A stretch of 9,847 bases of DNA from Aestuariivita sp964402685 (GCA_964402685.1 CAYODE010000135.1:1-9847); one strand, 5' to 3'; counted from the stretch's first letter, positions 1 through 6,987 are shown. The notes: generated by a model not told the origin, from the sequence alone. Made by a program: numbers and translations.

Positions 1-443
1 TCGCCAAGATCGGAACTGTGCGTCCGACCGAGCAATTCATTATCGAGCGTTATTCCCACGTGATGCATATCGTATCGAACGTGGTGGGTGAGCTGGACGA
101 AGGCAAAGACGCGGTTGATGCGTTTTTTGCGGGCATGCCAGCAGGCACCGTGTCCGGCGCCCCGAAAGTGCGGGCCATGGAAATCATCGATGAGCTCGAG
201 CCGGAAAAACGTGGCGTCTATGGCGGTGGCGTCGGCTATTTCAGCGCCGGAGGTGATATGGACATGTGTATCGCGCTGCGCACGGCCGTTGTGAAAGATC
301 AAACCCTCTATATCCAAGCGGGTGGCGGTGTCGTTTATGATAGCGATGCACAGGCCGAATACGATGAAACGGTGCACAAATCGAACGCCATACGTCGGGC
401 AGCCGAAGACGCCGCCAGATTTACCGGGTCTGGCAATCGGTGA
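1..443 (+). CDS. trpE: anthranilate synthase component I, C-terminal part (5' end outside window)
   Basis: This is the 3' end of trpE, read in frame from base 3 with a TGA stop at 441-443; about 147 codons of a protein usually near 500 residues are present. TrpE is the chorismate-binding subunit that, with glutamine amidotransferase TrpG, makes anthranilate as the first committed step of tryptophan synthesis in the cytoplasm. Visible chorismate-binding family motifs, in order, are IERYSHVMHIVSNV, PAGTVSGAPKVRAMEIIDEL, RGVYGGGVGYF, DMCIALRT, the glycine-rich QAGGGVVYDSD, and the terminal E-x-D-E-T-x-x-K signature, whose acidic residues are part of the Mg-chorismate site in the family. PabB and isochorismate synthases share this fold, but the motif spelling and the trpG-trpD-trpC genes about 2.4 kb downstream favour TrpE. 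The N-terminal domain, where Trp feedback inhibition acts, is outside the window. Confidence 0.95.
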   Translation, partial: AKIGTVRPTEQFIIERYSHVMHIVSNVVGELDEGKDAVDAFFAGMPAGTVSGAPKVRAMEIIDELEPEKRGVYGGGVGYFSAGGDMDMCIALRTAVVKDQTLYIQAGGGVVYDSDAQAEYDETVHKSNAIRRAAEDAARFTGSGNR

Positions 444-458
444 CATCTCAAAGGTGTT

Positions 459-517
459 TCACCAAACGGTGATGGTAATTGATTTGCGGGTGTCGTGGCC
501 CTTGGGCACGGTTGTTT
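459..517 (+). terminator. possible weak terminator / hairpins after trpE
   Basis: The 100-base gap after trpE contains two small inverted repeats. One is TCACC-AAAC-GGTGA at 459-472. The other is CGTG-g-CC-CTTG-GG-CACG at 494-510, a stem of about 6 bp with one bulged G, followed by the moderately T-rich GTTGTTT. The second could act as a weak intrinsic terminator for trpE. The stem is short and the T-run interrupted, so readthrough into the next gene is equally plausible. No good promoter is visible in this gap. Confidence 0.3.
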
Positions 518-543
518 GAGACTGCCCAAAGCTAAGTGATCTT

Positions 544-1023
544 ATGGCCAAATCATCAAAACGAAAGAAAAAGCCCCAAAATCCCGTTGCGCAAACACCG
601 CAGTCTCGTTCGCGGCGCGCGGCGATTTTCCTGGGCGGCGCTGCAGTGGTCGCTGGGGTTGGCTTGTTTTCTGTCAACGCTGTTCAGGCGACGGTGGCCG
701 AACATGATCTGACCCGCATTGGCACGGGGACACCCACGATCGTTCAGATCCACGATCCGCAATGCAGCCTGTGCACAGCGCTACAGCGCGAAACTCGACG
801 CGCGCTGCGGGATCTCCCGGATGATGCCTTGACCTATCTGATTGCCAACATCCGAAACGAGGATGGCGCGGCTTTCGCCAACAGGCATGGTCAGCCGCAT
901 GTCACGTTGCTTTTGCTCGATGGGCAGGGAACAGTCCAAGAAGTGATCAACGGCGTGCAAGACCACGCGGACCTGTTCCGCGCATTTGAACGGCACATCG
1001 CCCGCAACGCACGAGACAGCTAA
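544..1023 (+). CDS. membrane-anchored thioredoxin-like protein with a CSLC motif, function unknown
   Basis: A 159-residue protein. A basic N-terminus (KSSKRKKK, residues 3-10) precedes one hydrophobic segment at about residues 26-47, predicting an N-in anchor with the rest in the periplasm. The domain from about 60 to 155 looks like a small thioredoxin fold: a strand (PTIVQIHDPQ), then C74-S-L-C77 at the start of a helix, and later GQPHVTLLLLDGQG (about 116-129), which resembles the cis-Pro118/strand region of thioredoxins. A thiol-disulfide or thiol-binding role in the envelope is inferred; the substrate is unknown. CSLC is not the CGPC of classical thioredoxin. The ATG at 544 is the first possible start after an in-frame stop at 517-519; no strong Shine-Dalgarno is visible. 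The gene lies 100 bases after trpE, possibly cotranscribed, and converges on the deacetylase-like gene with a 3-base gap. I cannot assign a gene name. Confidence 0.8.
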   Translation: MAKSSKRKKKPQNPVAQTPQSRSRRAAIFLGGAAVVAGVGLFSVNAVQATVAEHDLTRIGTGTPTIVQIHDPQCSLCTALQRETRRALRDLPDDALTYLIANIRNEDGAAFANRHGQPHVTLLLLDGQGTVQEVINGVQDHADLFRAFERHIARNARDS

Positions 1024-1026
1024 GAC

Positions 1027-2670
1027 CTACTGTGTGTCTGCTTGAGTTGTCAAAACCGCGGACGCAGGAGCCAACGCGACCCGATTTGCCCGATCCTGAA
1101 GTCCCCAAAGCAAAAGGGCCGAAACAGTGTCGGGACGTACGCGACCCAACATTATGACGCCACCTTCCTGCCCGGCCCGGAACGCCGCTTGATCCAGAAA
1201 TCGGCGCATAACAGTCGGCGTCTGGTTGGCTCCGTCAAAATCCCGAAACACGAATGCGGACGGCACCCCCTCACGCTCGGCAAGTTTTTGTACCGTATTC
1301 AATCCTGAGTTCTGCGTGATGAACCCATACCCTTTATCACGCAGGATTGCCGTGACTTGATCCGACAGCGGTCGCGATCCTTGCACGCCGCTTCCGATCC
1401 CTTCAATCACCCCGATGGCCTCGCTCATGGTCGACATAGCAACTTCAAGCGTGGCCTCTGCATCTTCAGGTGCTGCGTCAAGCGGCAGGTCCAATAGTGC
1501 AAGCACTTCGAATCCCGCGGCTCGGTATCGATTCATCTTCTCTTCCGCATTTGGATCGAATGGGTCGATTGCAAAGGTCAGTGGATACGGAAACGTTTCA
1601 AGCGCTTCGCCCCCAATCGAACTTTCGCCATCAATCAACACGATACCCATCAGCGGTTTGCCATCTGGATTATTGAATGGTGCGGCGAACTGTTCGATTG
1701 GAGCCCCAGCCGCTTGTTCAGATGGCTCGGTAGCTGGCGCCTCTTCGGGGTCTACGGTCGCCGCACCTACCGTCGGCAGCGTTGTCGCAGCCGTGCTTCT
1801 CTCGGTGATCGGCGCCACACGCTGTCCAATGCTCGGACTAGGCGCTGTACCGGGTGCTTCGGTGGTCGCTGTCGGATCTTCCTCAGGGTCCGCAGGCGCC
1901 TCCGGCTCAACCCGCGGTAGGCTAGAGACACGGGGTTCCGGTACGGTCTCAGATGGCGCCTCCTCGGTAGCAGCATCTTGCTCATCCACCGCTGCGATGT
2001 CGGTTTCGGGTGCTGTTTCAACCGCTTCAGGTGCAGGCTCCGGTGTTTCGGACGTCTCAGCAACATCAGCACTGTCACCGGTTTCCACAGGCTCGGACGT
2101 GTCAGAGATTTCAGCCGTTTCCAAAGTTTCAGCTGTTTCCACCGATACCACGGATTCCGCAGGCTCCGTTGTATCTTCTTCGCCAAATCCTGATGTTTCT
2201 TCTACGGATGGGGGCGGCGTCGGTTGCGCCGGCTCCGTCGAAATTCTCAATTCCTCCGACACCTCAGGCGCGGTCGGCGTTGTGGTCTCTGCCACAACTG
2301 TCGGAGCCGTCTCCGTAGAGACCGCGACAGACGGTGGTTTGACCTCAGGATCAGTGGATTCTGCCAAAGGCTCCGCGGCTCCGACGGTCGGTGCCGCGGC
2401 CGGTGTCGTATCAGCTTCTTCCAATGCGGTAAGCGTGTCCGTTTCCGGCGCTGCAGGACTGGCGGGTTGCTCTGTCGTACTATCGGTGGCCGATACCGAC
2501 GGTTCGGGAAGCGGTGCAGGTGCCGTTGAAATGGCAGGTTCGCTCACTTCGAGTTGATTGCTCTCCACGGCTGGTGCCTGCGGGAGCGGATTTGACACGG
2601 AAACGACGGCCGCCCCGCCCACAGATAGAACGCTACCCCAGATTAATCCGCTCAAGTAACCACGTGCCAC
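1027..2670 (-). CDS. divergent polysaccharide deacetylase (YibQ-like) family envelope protein with long acidic linker
   Basis: A 547-residue protein with a GTG start at 2670-2668, supported by a Shine-Dalgarno AGGAG six bases upstream, and a TAG stop at 1029-1027. Residues 6-26 form a hydrophobic N-terminal anchor or uncleaved signal. Residues about 30-330 are low-complexity and rich in Pro, Thr, Ser, Ala and Glu, with no Cys, His, Trp or Tyr, probably a disordered spacer across the periplasm. Residues about 338-540 resemble the divergent polysaccharide deacetylase family (Polysacc_deac_2, NodB-like barrel): GIVLIDGESSIG, PYPLTFAIDPFDP, YRAAGFEVLALLDLPL, ILRDKGYGFITQNSGLNT, FRDFDGANQT and EGGVIMLGRVRPDTVSAL. 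The usual metal-site motifs (I-D-D, N-H-M-G-S, G-H-P) read IDGE, GIGSGVQGS and LGRV, so deacetylase catalysis is doubtful. A structural or binding role at the cell envelope is inferred. The gene is divergent from trpG and may have its own promoter in 2671-2876. Confidence 0.85.
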   Translation of the reverse strand: MARGYLSGLIWGSVLSVGGAAVVSVSNPLPQAPAVESNQLEVSEPAISTAPAPLPEPSVSATDSTTEQPASPAAPETDTLTALEEADTTPAAAPTVGAAEPLAESTDPEVKPPSVAVSTETAPTVVAETTTPTAPEVSEELRISTEPAQPTPPPSVEETSGFGEEDTTEPAESVVSVETAETLETAEISDTSEPVETGDSADVAETSETPEPAPEAVETAPETDIAAVDEQDAATEEAPSETVPEPRVSSLPRVEPEAPADPEEDPTATTEAPGTAPSPSIGQRVAPITERSTAATTLPTVGAATVDPEEAPATEPSEQAAGAPIEQFAAPFNNPDGKPLMGIVLIDGESSIGGEALETFPYPLTFAIDPFDPNAEEKMNRYRAAGFEVLALLDLPLDAAPEDAEATLEVAMSTMSEAIGVIEGIGSGVQGSRPLSDQVTAILRDKGYGFITQNSGLNTVQKLAEREGVPSAFVFRDFDGANQTPTVMRRFLDQAAFRAGQEGGVIMLGRVRPDTVSALLLWGLQDRANRVALAPASAVLTTQADTQ

Positions 2671-2676
2671 GTTAAA

Positions 2677-2681
2677 CTCCT
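2677..2681 (-). promoter_or_regulatory. ribosome binding site AGGAG supporting the GTG start at 2670
   Basis: On the minus strand, AGGAG lies at 2681-2677, followed by the six-base spacer TTTAAC and then GTG. This decides the non-ATG start of the deacetylase-like gene and places the hydrophobic anchor directly at the N-terminus. Confidence 0.75.
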
Positions 2682-2696
2682 GCCTGTCACAGCCAA

Positions 2697-2774
2697 GCCC
2701 GTGTCGGGCAAGGCGCCATACTCTTCGGGTGACCGTCTAAGCAGTCTTGGGCCCCGATCTGCCTTATGTCGGGG
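2697..2774. repeat. two inverted repeats in the divergent intergenic region
   Basis: The 206-base region 2671-2876 separates the deacetylase-like gene (-) from trpG (+). It contains GCCCG-TGT-CGGGC at 2697-2709, within the likely leader of the minus-strand gene. It also contains CCCCGA-(11 bases)-TCGGGG at 2752-2757 and 2769-2774, nine bases upstream of a TTGACG element. The second could be an operator or a weak hairpin; neither has a T-run. No leader peptide with Trp codons is apparent upstream of trpG, so classical ribosome-mediated trp attenuation is not supported here. Confidence 0.35.
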
Positions 2775-2782
2775 TGCACCTC

Positions 2783-2812
2783 TTGACGCTGCTGCGCAAC
2801 CCTGAACATGTA
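2783..2812 (+). promoter_or_regulatory. candidate promoter for the trpG operon
   Basis: TTGACG at 2783-2788 matches the sigma70-type -35 consensus at five of six positions. The sequence 17-18 bases further (ACATGT / CATGTA) is only a poor -10. The location, about 90 bases before the trpG start, and the start of a tightly packed operon make a promoter in this region likely, but the exact boxes are uncertain. Confidence 0.3.
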
Positions 2813-2876
2813 TGCCCTTATACCGCGAGAGGGATGCAAACCTCTAGCCCTTTCATGAACAACGGCGATCCGACTG

Positions 2877-3458
2877 ATGCTGCTTTTGATCGACAACTAC
2901 GACAGTTTCACTTGGAACCTGGTGCATTACTTGGGCGAACTTGGGGCGGATGTCGCAGTTCACCGGAACGATGCGCTGGACGTGCAAGCGGCGATGGCCC
3001 TCAACCCAGCTGGTATTTTGTTGTCGCCTGGTCCCTGCGATCCAGACCAGGCGGGCATTTGCCTGGCCCTGACCACAGCGGCCGCCGAAGCGCAAATTCC
3101 CCTGATGGGCGTCTGCCTTGGCCATCAAACCATCGGACAGGCTTTTGGCGGTGACGTGGTGCGCTGCCATGAGATTGTGCACGGGAAAATGGGCATGATG
3201 CATCACACGGGTCAGGGTCTGTTTGCAGGACTGCCGACACCATTCGAGGCCACTCGCTACCACTCGCTGGTTGTTGACCCGGCCACCCTGCCCGACTGTC
3301 TGACCGTAACGGCGCATCTGGAAGATGGCACGATCATGGGCCTGCAACACAAAACGCTGCCGATCCACGGTGTGCAGTTTCATCCTGAATCCATCGCCTC
3401 CGAACACGGGCACGCCCTGTTGAAGAATTTTATGGACACAATGAAGGTCCCCGCATGA
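2877..3458 (+). CDS. trpG: anthranilate synthase component II (glutamine amidotransferase)
   Basis: TrpG hydrolyses glutamine and passes ammonia to TrpE for anthranilate formation in the cytoplasm. The 193-residue protein is a complete class I (triad) amidotransferase. It opens with MLLLIDNYDSFTWNLVHYLG, has the oxyanion strand SPGPCDP (50-56), the nucleophile elbow GVCLGHQ with Cys80, HGK at 102-104, and the His169/Glu171 pair in FHPES. Length is normal for a stand-alone TrpG, so it is not fused to TrpE or TrpD. The ATG at 2877 matches the family N-terminus, but no clear Shine-Dalgarno precedes it. It heads the trpG-trpD-trpC-moaC-moeA cluster and overlaps trpD by four bases (ATGA). TrpG-type subunits often also serve PabB in folate synthesis; whether this one does cannot be seen here. 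Confidence 0.96.
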   Translation: MLLLIDNYDSFTWNLVHYLGELGADVAVHRNDALDVQAAMALNPAGILLSPGPCDPDQAGICLALTTAAAEAQIPLMGVCLGHQTIGQAFGGDVVRCHEIVHGKMGMMHHTGQGLFAGLPTPFEATRYHSLVVDPATLPDCLTVTAHLEDGTIMGLQHKTLPIHGVQFHPESIASEHGHALLKNFMDTMKVPA

Positions 3459-4474
3459 GCGACGCCTTAAAACCACTGATTGACGCCGCAGCCAATGGTC
3501 CACTTTCCCGCGCGCAGGCAGAGGAGGCGTTTGCCATCCTCTTTGATGGCGAAGCCACCCCCAGCCAGACTGGCGGTTTGCTGATGGCGTTGCGCACACG
3601 CGGGGAAACCGTTGATGAGTTTGCCGCTGCCGCTGCGGTGATGCGGGCCAAATGCAACGAGGTGCGCGCACCCGAAGGCGCGATGGACATCGTTGGCACA
3701 GGAGGCGATGGAAAGGGCACACTGAATATCTCAACTGCGACCGCCTTCGTCGTGGCAGGTGCCGGCGTACCCGTCGCAAAACACGGAAATCGGAACCTGA
3801 GCTCGAAATCCGGCGCGGCGGACGCGCTGATACAAATGGGCATCGATGTCATGGTCGGCCCGGAAGTTGTTGAAAAAGCGCTCAAAGAGGTCGGCATCGG
3901 CTTTATGATGGCGCCGATGCACCACCCCGCGACAGCGCATGTCATGCCGACCCGGGCTGAGCTGGGCACGCGGACGATCTTCAATATTCTGGGGCCACTA
4001 ACAAACCCCGCAGGTGTCAAACGCCAATTGACCGGTGCGTTCTCCCGCGACTTGATCCGACCAATGGCCGAAACACTAAGCGCTTTGGGCTCTGACCGCG
4101 CGTGGCTCGTGCATGGCTCTGACGGGACCGATGAATTGACCATAACTGGCGTCAGCTGGGTTGCCGCCTTGGAAGACGACCAAGTGAAAGAGATCGAGCT
4201 GCACCCCGAAGACGCAGGCCTGCCCGTGCACCCTTTCGAAGATATTCTGGGCGGCACACCAGAAGAGAACGGCGTTGCGTTCCGCGCCCTACTGGACGGT
4301 GCCCCATCCGCCTATCGCGACGCTGTCTTGCTGAACGCAGCGGCTGCTCTGGTCGTCGCCGAAGCGGTGCCCGATCTTAGGGAAGGTGTGGACATGGCTG
4401 CGCAGTCGATCGACAGCGGGGCTGCAAAAGACAAGATCGCTGCATTGGCACAGATCACCCAAGGATCATCATGA
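3455..4474 (+). CDS. trpD: anthranilate phosphoribosyltransferase
   Basis: TrpD transfers phosphoribose from PRPP to anthranilate, the second step of tryptophan synthesis. The protein has 339 residues, the normal size of a monofunctional enzyme. An N-terminal helical domain (about 1-70, with FAILFDGEATPSQTGGLLMALR) is followed by the PRPP-binding loop GTGGDGKGTLNIST at 81-94. Next comes KHGNRNLSSKSGAADALIQMG at 109-129, where the family places anthranilate and PRPP contacts, then NILGPLTNPA at 177-186 and HGSDGTDELTITG at 220-232, whose Asp-Glu pair coordinates Mg2+. The ATG lies inside the trpG stop (ATGA), with AAGG a short distance upstream, and the gene ends in an identical ATGA overlap with trpC. 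Both overlaps indicate translational coupling. Confidence 0.97.
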   Translation: MSDALKPLIDAAANGPLSRAQAEEAFAILFDGEATPSQTGGLLMALRTRGETVDEFAAAAAVMRAKCNEVRAPEGAMDIVGTGGDGKGTLNISTATAFVVAGAGVPVAKHGNRNLSSKSGAADALIQMGIDVMVGPEVVEKALKEVGIGFMMAPMHHPATAHVMPTRAELGTRTIFNILGPLTNPAGVKRQLTGAFSRDLIRPMAETLSALGSDRAWLVHGSDGTDELTITGVSWVAALEDDQVKEIELHPEDAGLPVHPFEDILGGTPEENGVAFRALLDGAPSAYRDAVLLNAAAALVVAEAVPDLREGVDMAAQSIDSGAAKDKIAALAQITQGSS

Positions 4475-5283
4475 CCGAGACCATTCTGGACAAAATTAAA
4501 GCCTATAAGCTTGAAGAGGTTGCCGCAGACAAAGCGGCCAAACCCCTCGAAGCCGTTGAGGCGGAAGCGCATGAGGCGTCGCCCGTCCGTCCCTTTGCCG
4601 AGGCCCTTTTGATGGCGTCGCGCACCGGGTACGGTTTGATCGCTGAGATCAAGAAAGCCAGCCCGTCCAAAGGGTTAATCAGACCGGACTTCAATCCGCC
4701 CGCCCTTGCGCAAGCCTATGAGGCCGGTGGAGCGACCTGCCTGAGTGTGCTGACCGACACTCCCAGCTTTCAAGGCGCGAAGTCTTTTCTGACCGAGGCG
4801 CGGGAAGCGTGCAGCCTGCCTGCGCTGCGCAAGGACTTTATGTACGACACCTATCAGGTGGCCGAAGCACGTAGCTTGGGTGCGGATTGTATCCTGATTA
4901 TCATGGCCAGCGTCTCCGACGATCAGGCGGCCGAGTTGGAAGCCGCGGCCGCCGAATGGGGCATGGATGCGCTGATCGAAGTGCATGACCGCGCGGAGCT
5001 GGATCGCGCAGCCGAGTTGAAAAGCACGATGATCGGGATCAACAACCGGAATCTCAACACGTTTGAGACCACGTTGGACACGACCCGGCAATTGGCCAAA
5101 TTTGTACCCGAAGGTCGAATGATCGTGTGCGAAAGCGGGCTGAACACGCCCGAAGACCTGGCGGAGATGGCCCGCTATGGCAGCCGCACCTTCCTGATTG
5201 GGGAAAGCCTGATGCGGCAGGACGATGTGCGCGCGGCCACTGAAGCGCTTTTGGCCAATCCTTTGACAATGGGGGCAATGTAA
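4471..5283 (+). CDS. trpC: indole-3-glycerol phosphate synthase
   Basis: TrpC closes the indole ring, converting carboxyphenylamino-deoxyribulose phosphate to indole-3-glycerol phosphate. This is a monofunctional 270-residue (beta/alpha)8 enzyme without the TrpF fusion found in E. coli. Catalytic residues of the family are visible: Glu59 and Lys61 in IAEIKKASPSKG, Lys121 in LRKDFMYDTYQV, Glu170 in ALIEVHD, Asn191 in GINNRNL, and Glu221 in VCESGL. The phosphate-binding end FLIGESLMR is at 241-249. A good Shine-Dalgarno AAGGA (4461-4465) lies inside trpD, five bases before the ATG. The stop TAA shares one base with the next start (TAATG), so moaC is probably translated by reinitiation. trpF, the preceding pathway step, is not in the window. 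Confidence 0.97.
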   Translation: MTETILDKIKAYKLEEVAADKAAKPLEAVEAEAHEASPVRPFAEALLMASRTGYGLIAEIKKASPSKGLIRPDFNPPALAQAYEAGGATCLSVLTDTPSFQGAKSFLTEAREACSLPALRKDFMYDTYQVAEARSLGADCILIIMASVSDDQAAELEAAAAEWGMDALIEVHDRAELDRAAELKSTMIGINNRNLNTFETTLDTTRQLAKFVPEGRMIVCESGLNTPEDLAEMARYGSRTFLIGESLMRQDDVRAATEALLANPLTMGAM

Positions 5284-5756
5284 TGGCGCTCACGCATTTT
5301 GATGCAAAGGGCGATGCGCACATGGTCGATGTGTCGGACAAGGCCGTGACCGACCGGATCGCCACTGCAACCGGATGGGTCAAGATGGCGCAAGAGACGT
5401 TCGAGCTGATCTCGGAAGGACGTGCAAAGAAGGGCGATGTTTTGTCCGTCGCTCGCTTGGCCGGGATCATGGGCGCAAAGAAAACGCCCGATCTCATTCC
5501 GTTGTGCCATCCCTTGCCGGTGACCAAGGTTGCCGTAGAACTTACTCTTGATCCGGCATTGCCCGGTGTGCGGATCGAAGGCACGGTCAAAACAACCGGT
5601 CAAACTGGCGTCGAAATGGAAGCGCTAACCGCCGTATCCACCGCTGCGCTGACGGTCTATGACATGGTGAAAGCCGCCGACAAGGCCATGGAAATTGGCG
5701 GAATCCACGTGACCCTGAAAGACGGCGGAAAATCGGGCCGGTACGAGGCGTCATGA
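5283..5756 (+). CDS. moaC: cyclic pyranopterin monophosphate synthase (molybdenum cofactor)
   Basis: MoaC converts the MoaA product 3',8-cyclo-7,8-dihydro-GTP into cyclic pyranopterin monophosphate, the first stable intermediate of molybdenum cofactor synthesis. The 157-residue length matches the family. Diagnostic segments are MVDVSDKAVTDRIATA (14-29), KKGDVLSVARLAGIMGAKKT (49-68), LIPLCHPLP (71-79), the EGTVKTTGQTGVEMEALTAV stretch (99-118) and VYDMVKAADKAMEIG. Residues aligning by motif with the active site of characterised MoaC are Lys50, His76, Glu111, Glu113, Asp127 and Lys130, all present. GGGGG at 5271-5275 precedes the ATG by seven bases. The gene overlaps trpC by one base and moeA by four, placing it inside the tryptophan operon; moaA is not adjacent. 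Confidence 0.97.
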   Translation: MALTHFDAKGDAHMVDVSDKAVTDRIATATGWVKMAQETFELISEGRAKKGDVLSVARLAGIMGAKKTPDLIPLCHPLPVTKVAVELTLDPALPGVRIEGTVKTTGQTGVEMEALTAVSTAALTVYDMVKAADKAMEIGGIHVTLKDGGKSGRYEAS

Positions 5757-6925
5757 TCTCAGTTGACGAGGCGCTGGACGAGCTTCTGGCCCTGGCCACC
5801 CCACTGGCGCACGAATACGTGCCGCTGATCCACGCAGCGGGACGCGTTCTGGCCGACCCTGCCATCGCTCTGCGCGACCAGCCGCCATTTCCCGCATCGT
5901 CCATGGACGGCTACGCGATCAAGTCAGCCGAGGCGGAATTGCATGTGCAGCTCAAGGTTATCGGAGAGGCAGCGGCGGGTCACCGGTTCGAAGGGACTGT
6001 GGGCGCTGGTCAGGCCGTGCGGATCTTTACTGGCGCACCTGTGCCAGAAGGCGCAGATTTTGTTGTGATCCAGGAAGATGTCGAGCGGACAGGCGATTTG
6101 ATCACGATCGTCGACGATCCGGGATCCAAGACGAATGTACGGCCCGCCGGCGGGGATTTCGCCAAGGGAACACGCATTGACGCACCGCGCCGTCTCAGCG
6201 CGCAAGACGTGGCTCTGCTGGCCTCAATGAACATCCCGAATGTCACGGTGGCGCGCAAACCAGATGTTGTGTTGATTTCGACCGGTGACGAATTGGTGCT
6301 ACCCGGCGAAGAGCCCGGACCGGATCAGATCATTGCGTCGAACACGTTTGGTCTGAAAGCGATGCTCGACAGTTTGGGCGCGCACGCCCGCATTTTACCG
6401 ATCGCTCGCGATAACGAAGCCTCGCTGAAGACGGCCTTCAAATTGGCGAAGGGTGCGGATCTGATCATAACCATCGGAGGGGCCTCGGTCGGGGATCATG
6501 ACCTTGTCGGCGATGTATCTGCGGATCTGGGCATGGATCGATCTTTTTACAAAGTGGCCATGCGCCCCGGTAAACCCCTGATGGCGGGGCGTATGGGCGA
6601 TGCGATGATGATTGGCCTGCCTGGCAACCCTGTCTCGGCCATGGTCTGCGGACATGTCTTTGTCGCACCCGTCATCGCCAAGATGCAGGGGTTGGGCGAC
6701 ACGCGACCATCTCCCCTTTCCGCTGTTCTGGCCGAACCCATTTCCCAAAACGGCCCCCGCACCCATTACATGCGCGCTGTTGTCGAAAACGGCAGAGTGA
6801 CGGCTTTTGATCGTCAGGATTCAAGTTTGCTGACCATCCTCAGCCAGGCCAATGCCCTGTTGATCAGACCGCCACATGATCCGGCGCGCGCGGCCGGTGC
6901 GCCTGTGTCCTACATCGAGATCTGA
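5753..6925 (+). CDS. moeA: molybdopterin molybdenumtransferase
   Basis: MoeA inserts molybdate into adenylylated molybdopterin, the last step giving active molybdenum cofactor. At 390 residues it is close to the usual length of about 400. The N-terminal domains contain FPASSMDGYAIKSA with the conserved Asp52, RIFTGAPVPEGADFVVIQED (90-109) and NVRPAGGDFAKGTRI with Asp135. The MoCF-binding domain (about 165-305) has LISTGDEL with Glu180, IARDNE with Asp220, ITIGGASVGDHD (239-250), and MRPGKPLMAG plus GLPGNPVSAM. The last 80 residues form the C-terminal beta domain. The ATG overlaps the moaC stop (ATGA), with GAGG four bases upstream. It is the last gene of the operon: a 125-base gap with an independent lexA promoter follows, and I see no convincing intrinsic terminator there, so some readthrough into lexA is possible. 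Confidence 0.97.
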   Translation: MISVDEALDELLALATPLAHEYVPLIHAAGRVLADPAIALRDQPPFPASSMDGYAIKSAEAELHVQLKVIGEAAAGHRFEGTVGAGQAVRIFTGAPVPEGADFVVIQEDVERTGDLITIVDDPGSKTNVRPAGGDFAKGTRIDAPRRLSAQDVALLASMNIPNVTVARKPDVVLISTGDELVLPGEEPGPDQIIASNTFGLKAMLDSLGAHARILPIARDNEASLKTAFKLAKGADLIITIGGASVGDHDLVGDVSADLGMDRSFYKVAMRPGKPLMAGRMGDAMMIGLPGNPVSAMVCGHVFVAPVIAKMQGLGDTRPSPLSAVLAEPISQNGPRTHYMRAVVENGRVTAFDRQDSSLLTILSQANALLIRPPHDPARAAGAPVSYIEI

Positions 6926-6987
6926 TTCTCTCGATAACCAGAATTCGGCAAAGATTGCGGTGCCAACAGCCAGATTCACATCAAAAG

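Noticed and set aside
1767..2186. A 139-codon minus-strand frame rich in Arg and Leu
   Set aside because: An out-of-frame shadow of the low-complexity linker; its composition is implausible for a real protein.
1415..2557. A 380-codon open frame on the plus strand, rich in Ser, Ala and Gly, antisense to the deacetylase-like gene
   Set aside because: It mirrors the Pro/Thr/Glu/Ala linker codons on the minus strand, which rarely produce stops in the complement. It has no domain-like sequence, and the minus-strand reading has an anchor, a good ribosome site and a recognisable C-terminal domain.
2808..2858. Short frame MYALIPREGCKPLALS upstream of trpG as a possible leader peptide
   Set aside because: It has no Trp codons, no clear ribosome site and no following terminator/antiterminator pair, so there is no support for an attenuator.
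2853..3779. A 308-codon Arg/His-rich minus-strand frame opposite trpG and trpD
   Set aside because: Shadow of clear trpG and trpD coding sequence, with no domain-like features.
6926..6987. Search for an intrinsic terminator after moeA
   Set aside because: No stable stem followed by a T-run is visible in the bases before the lexA -35 box.
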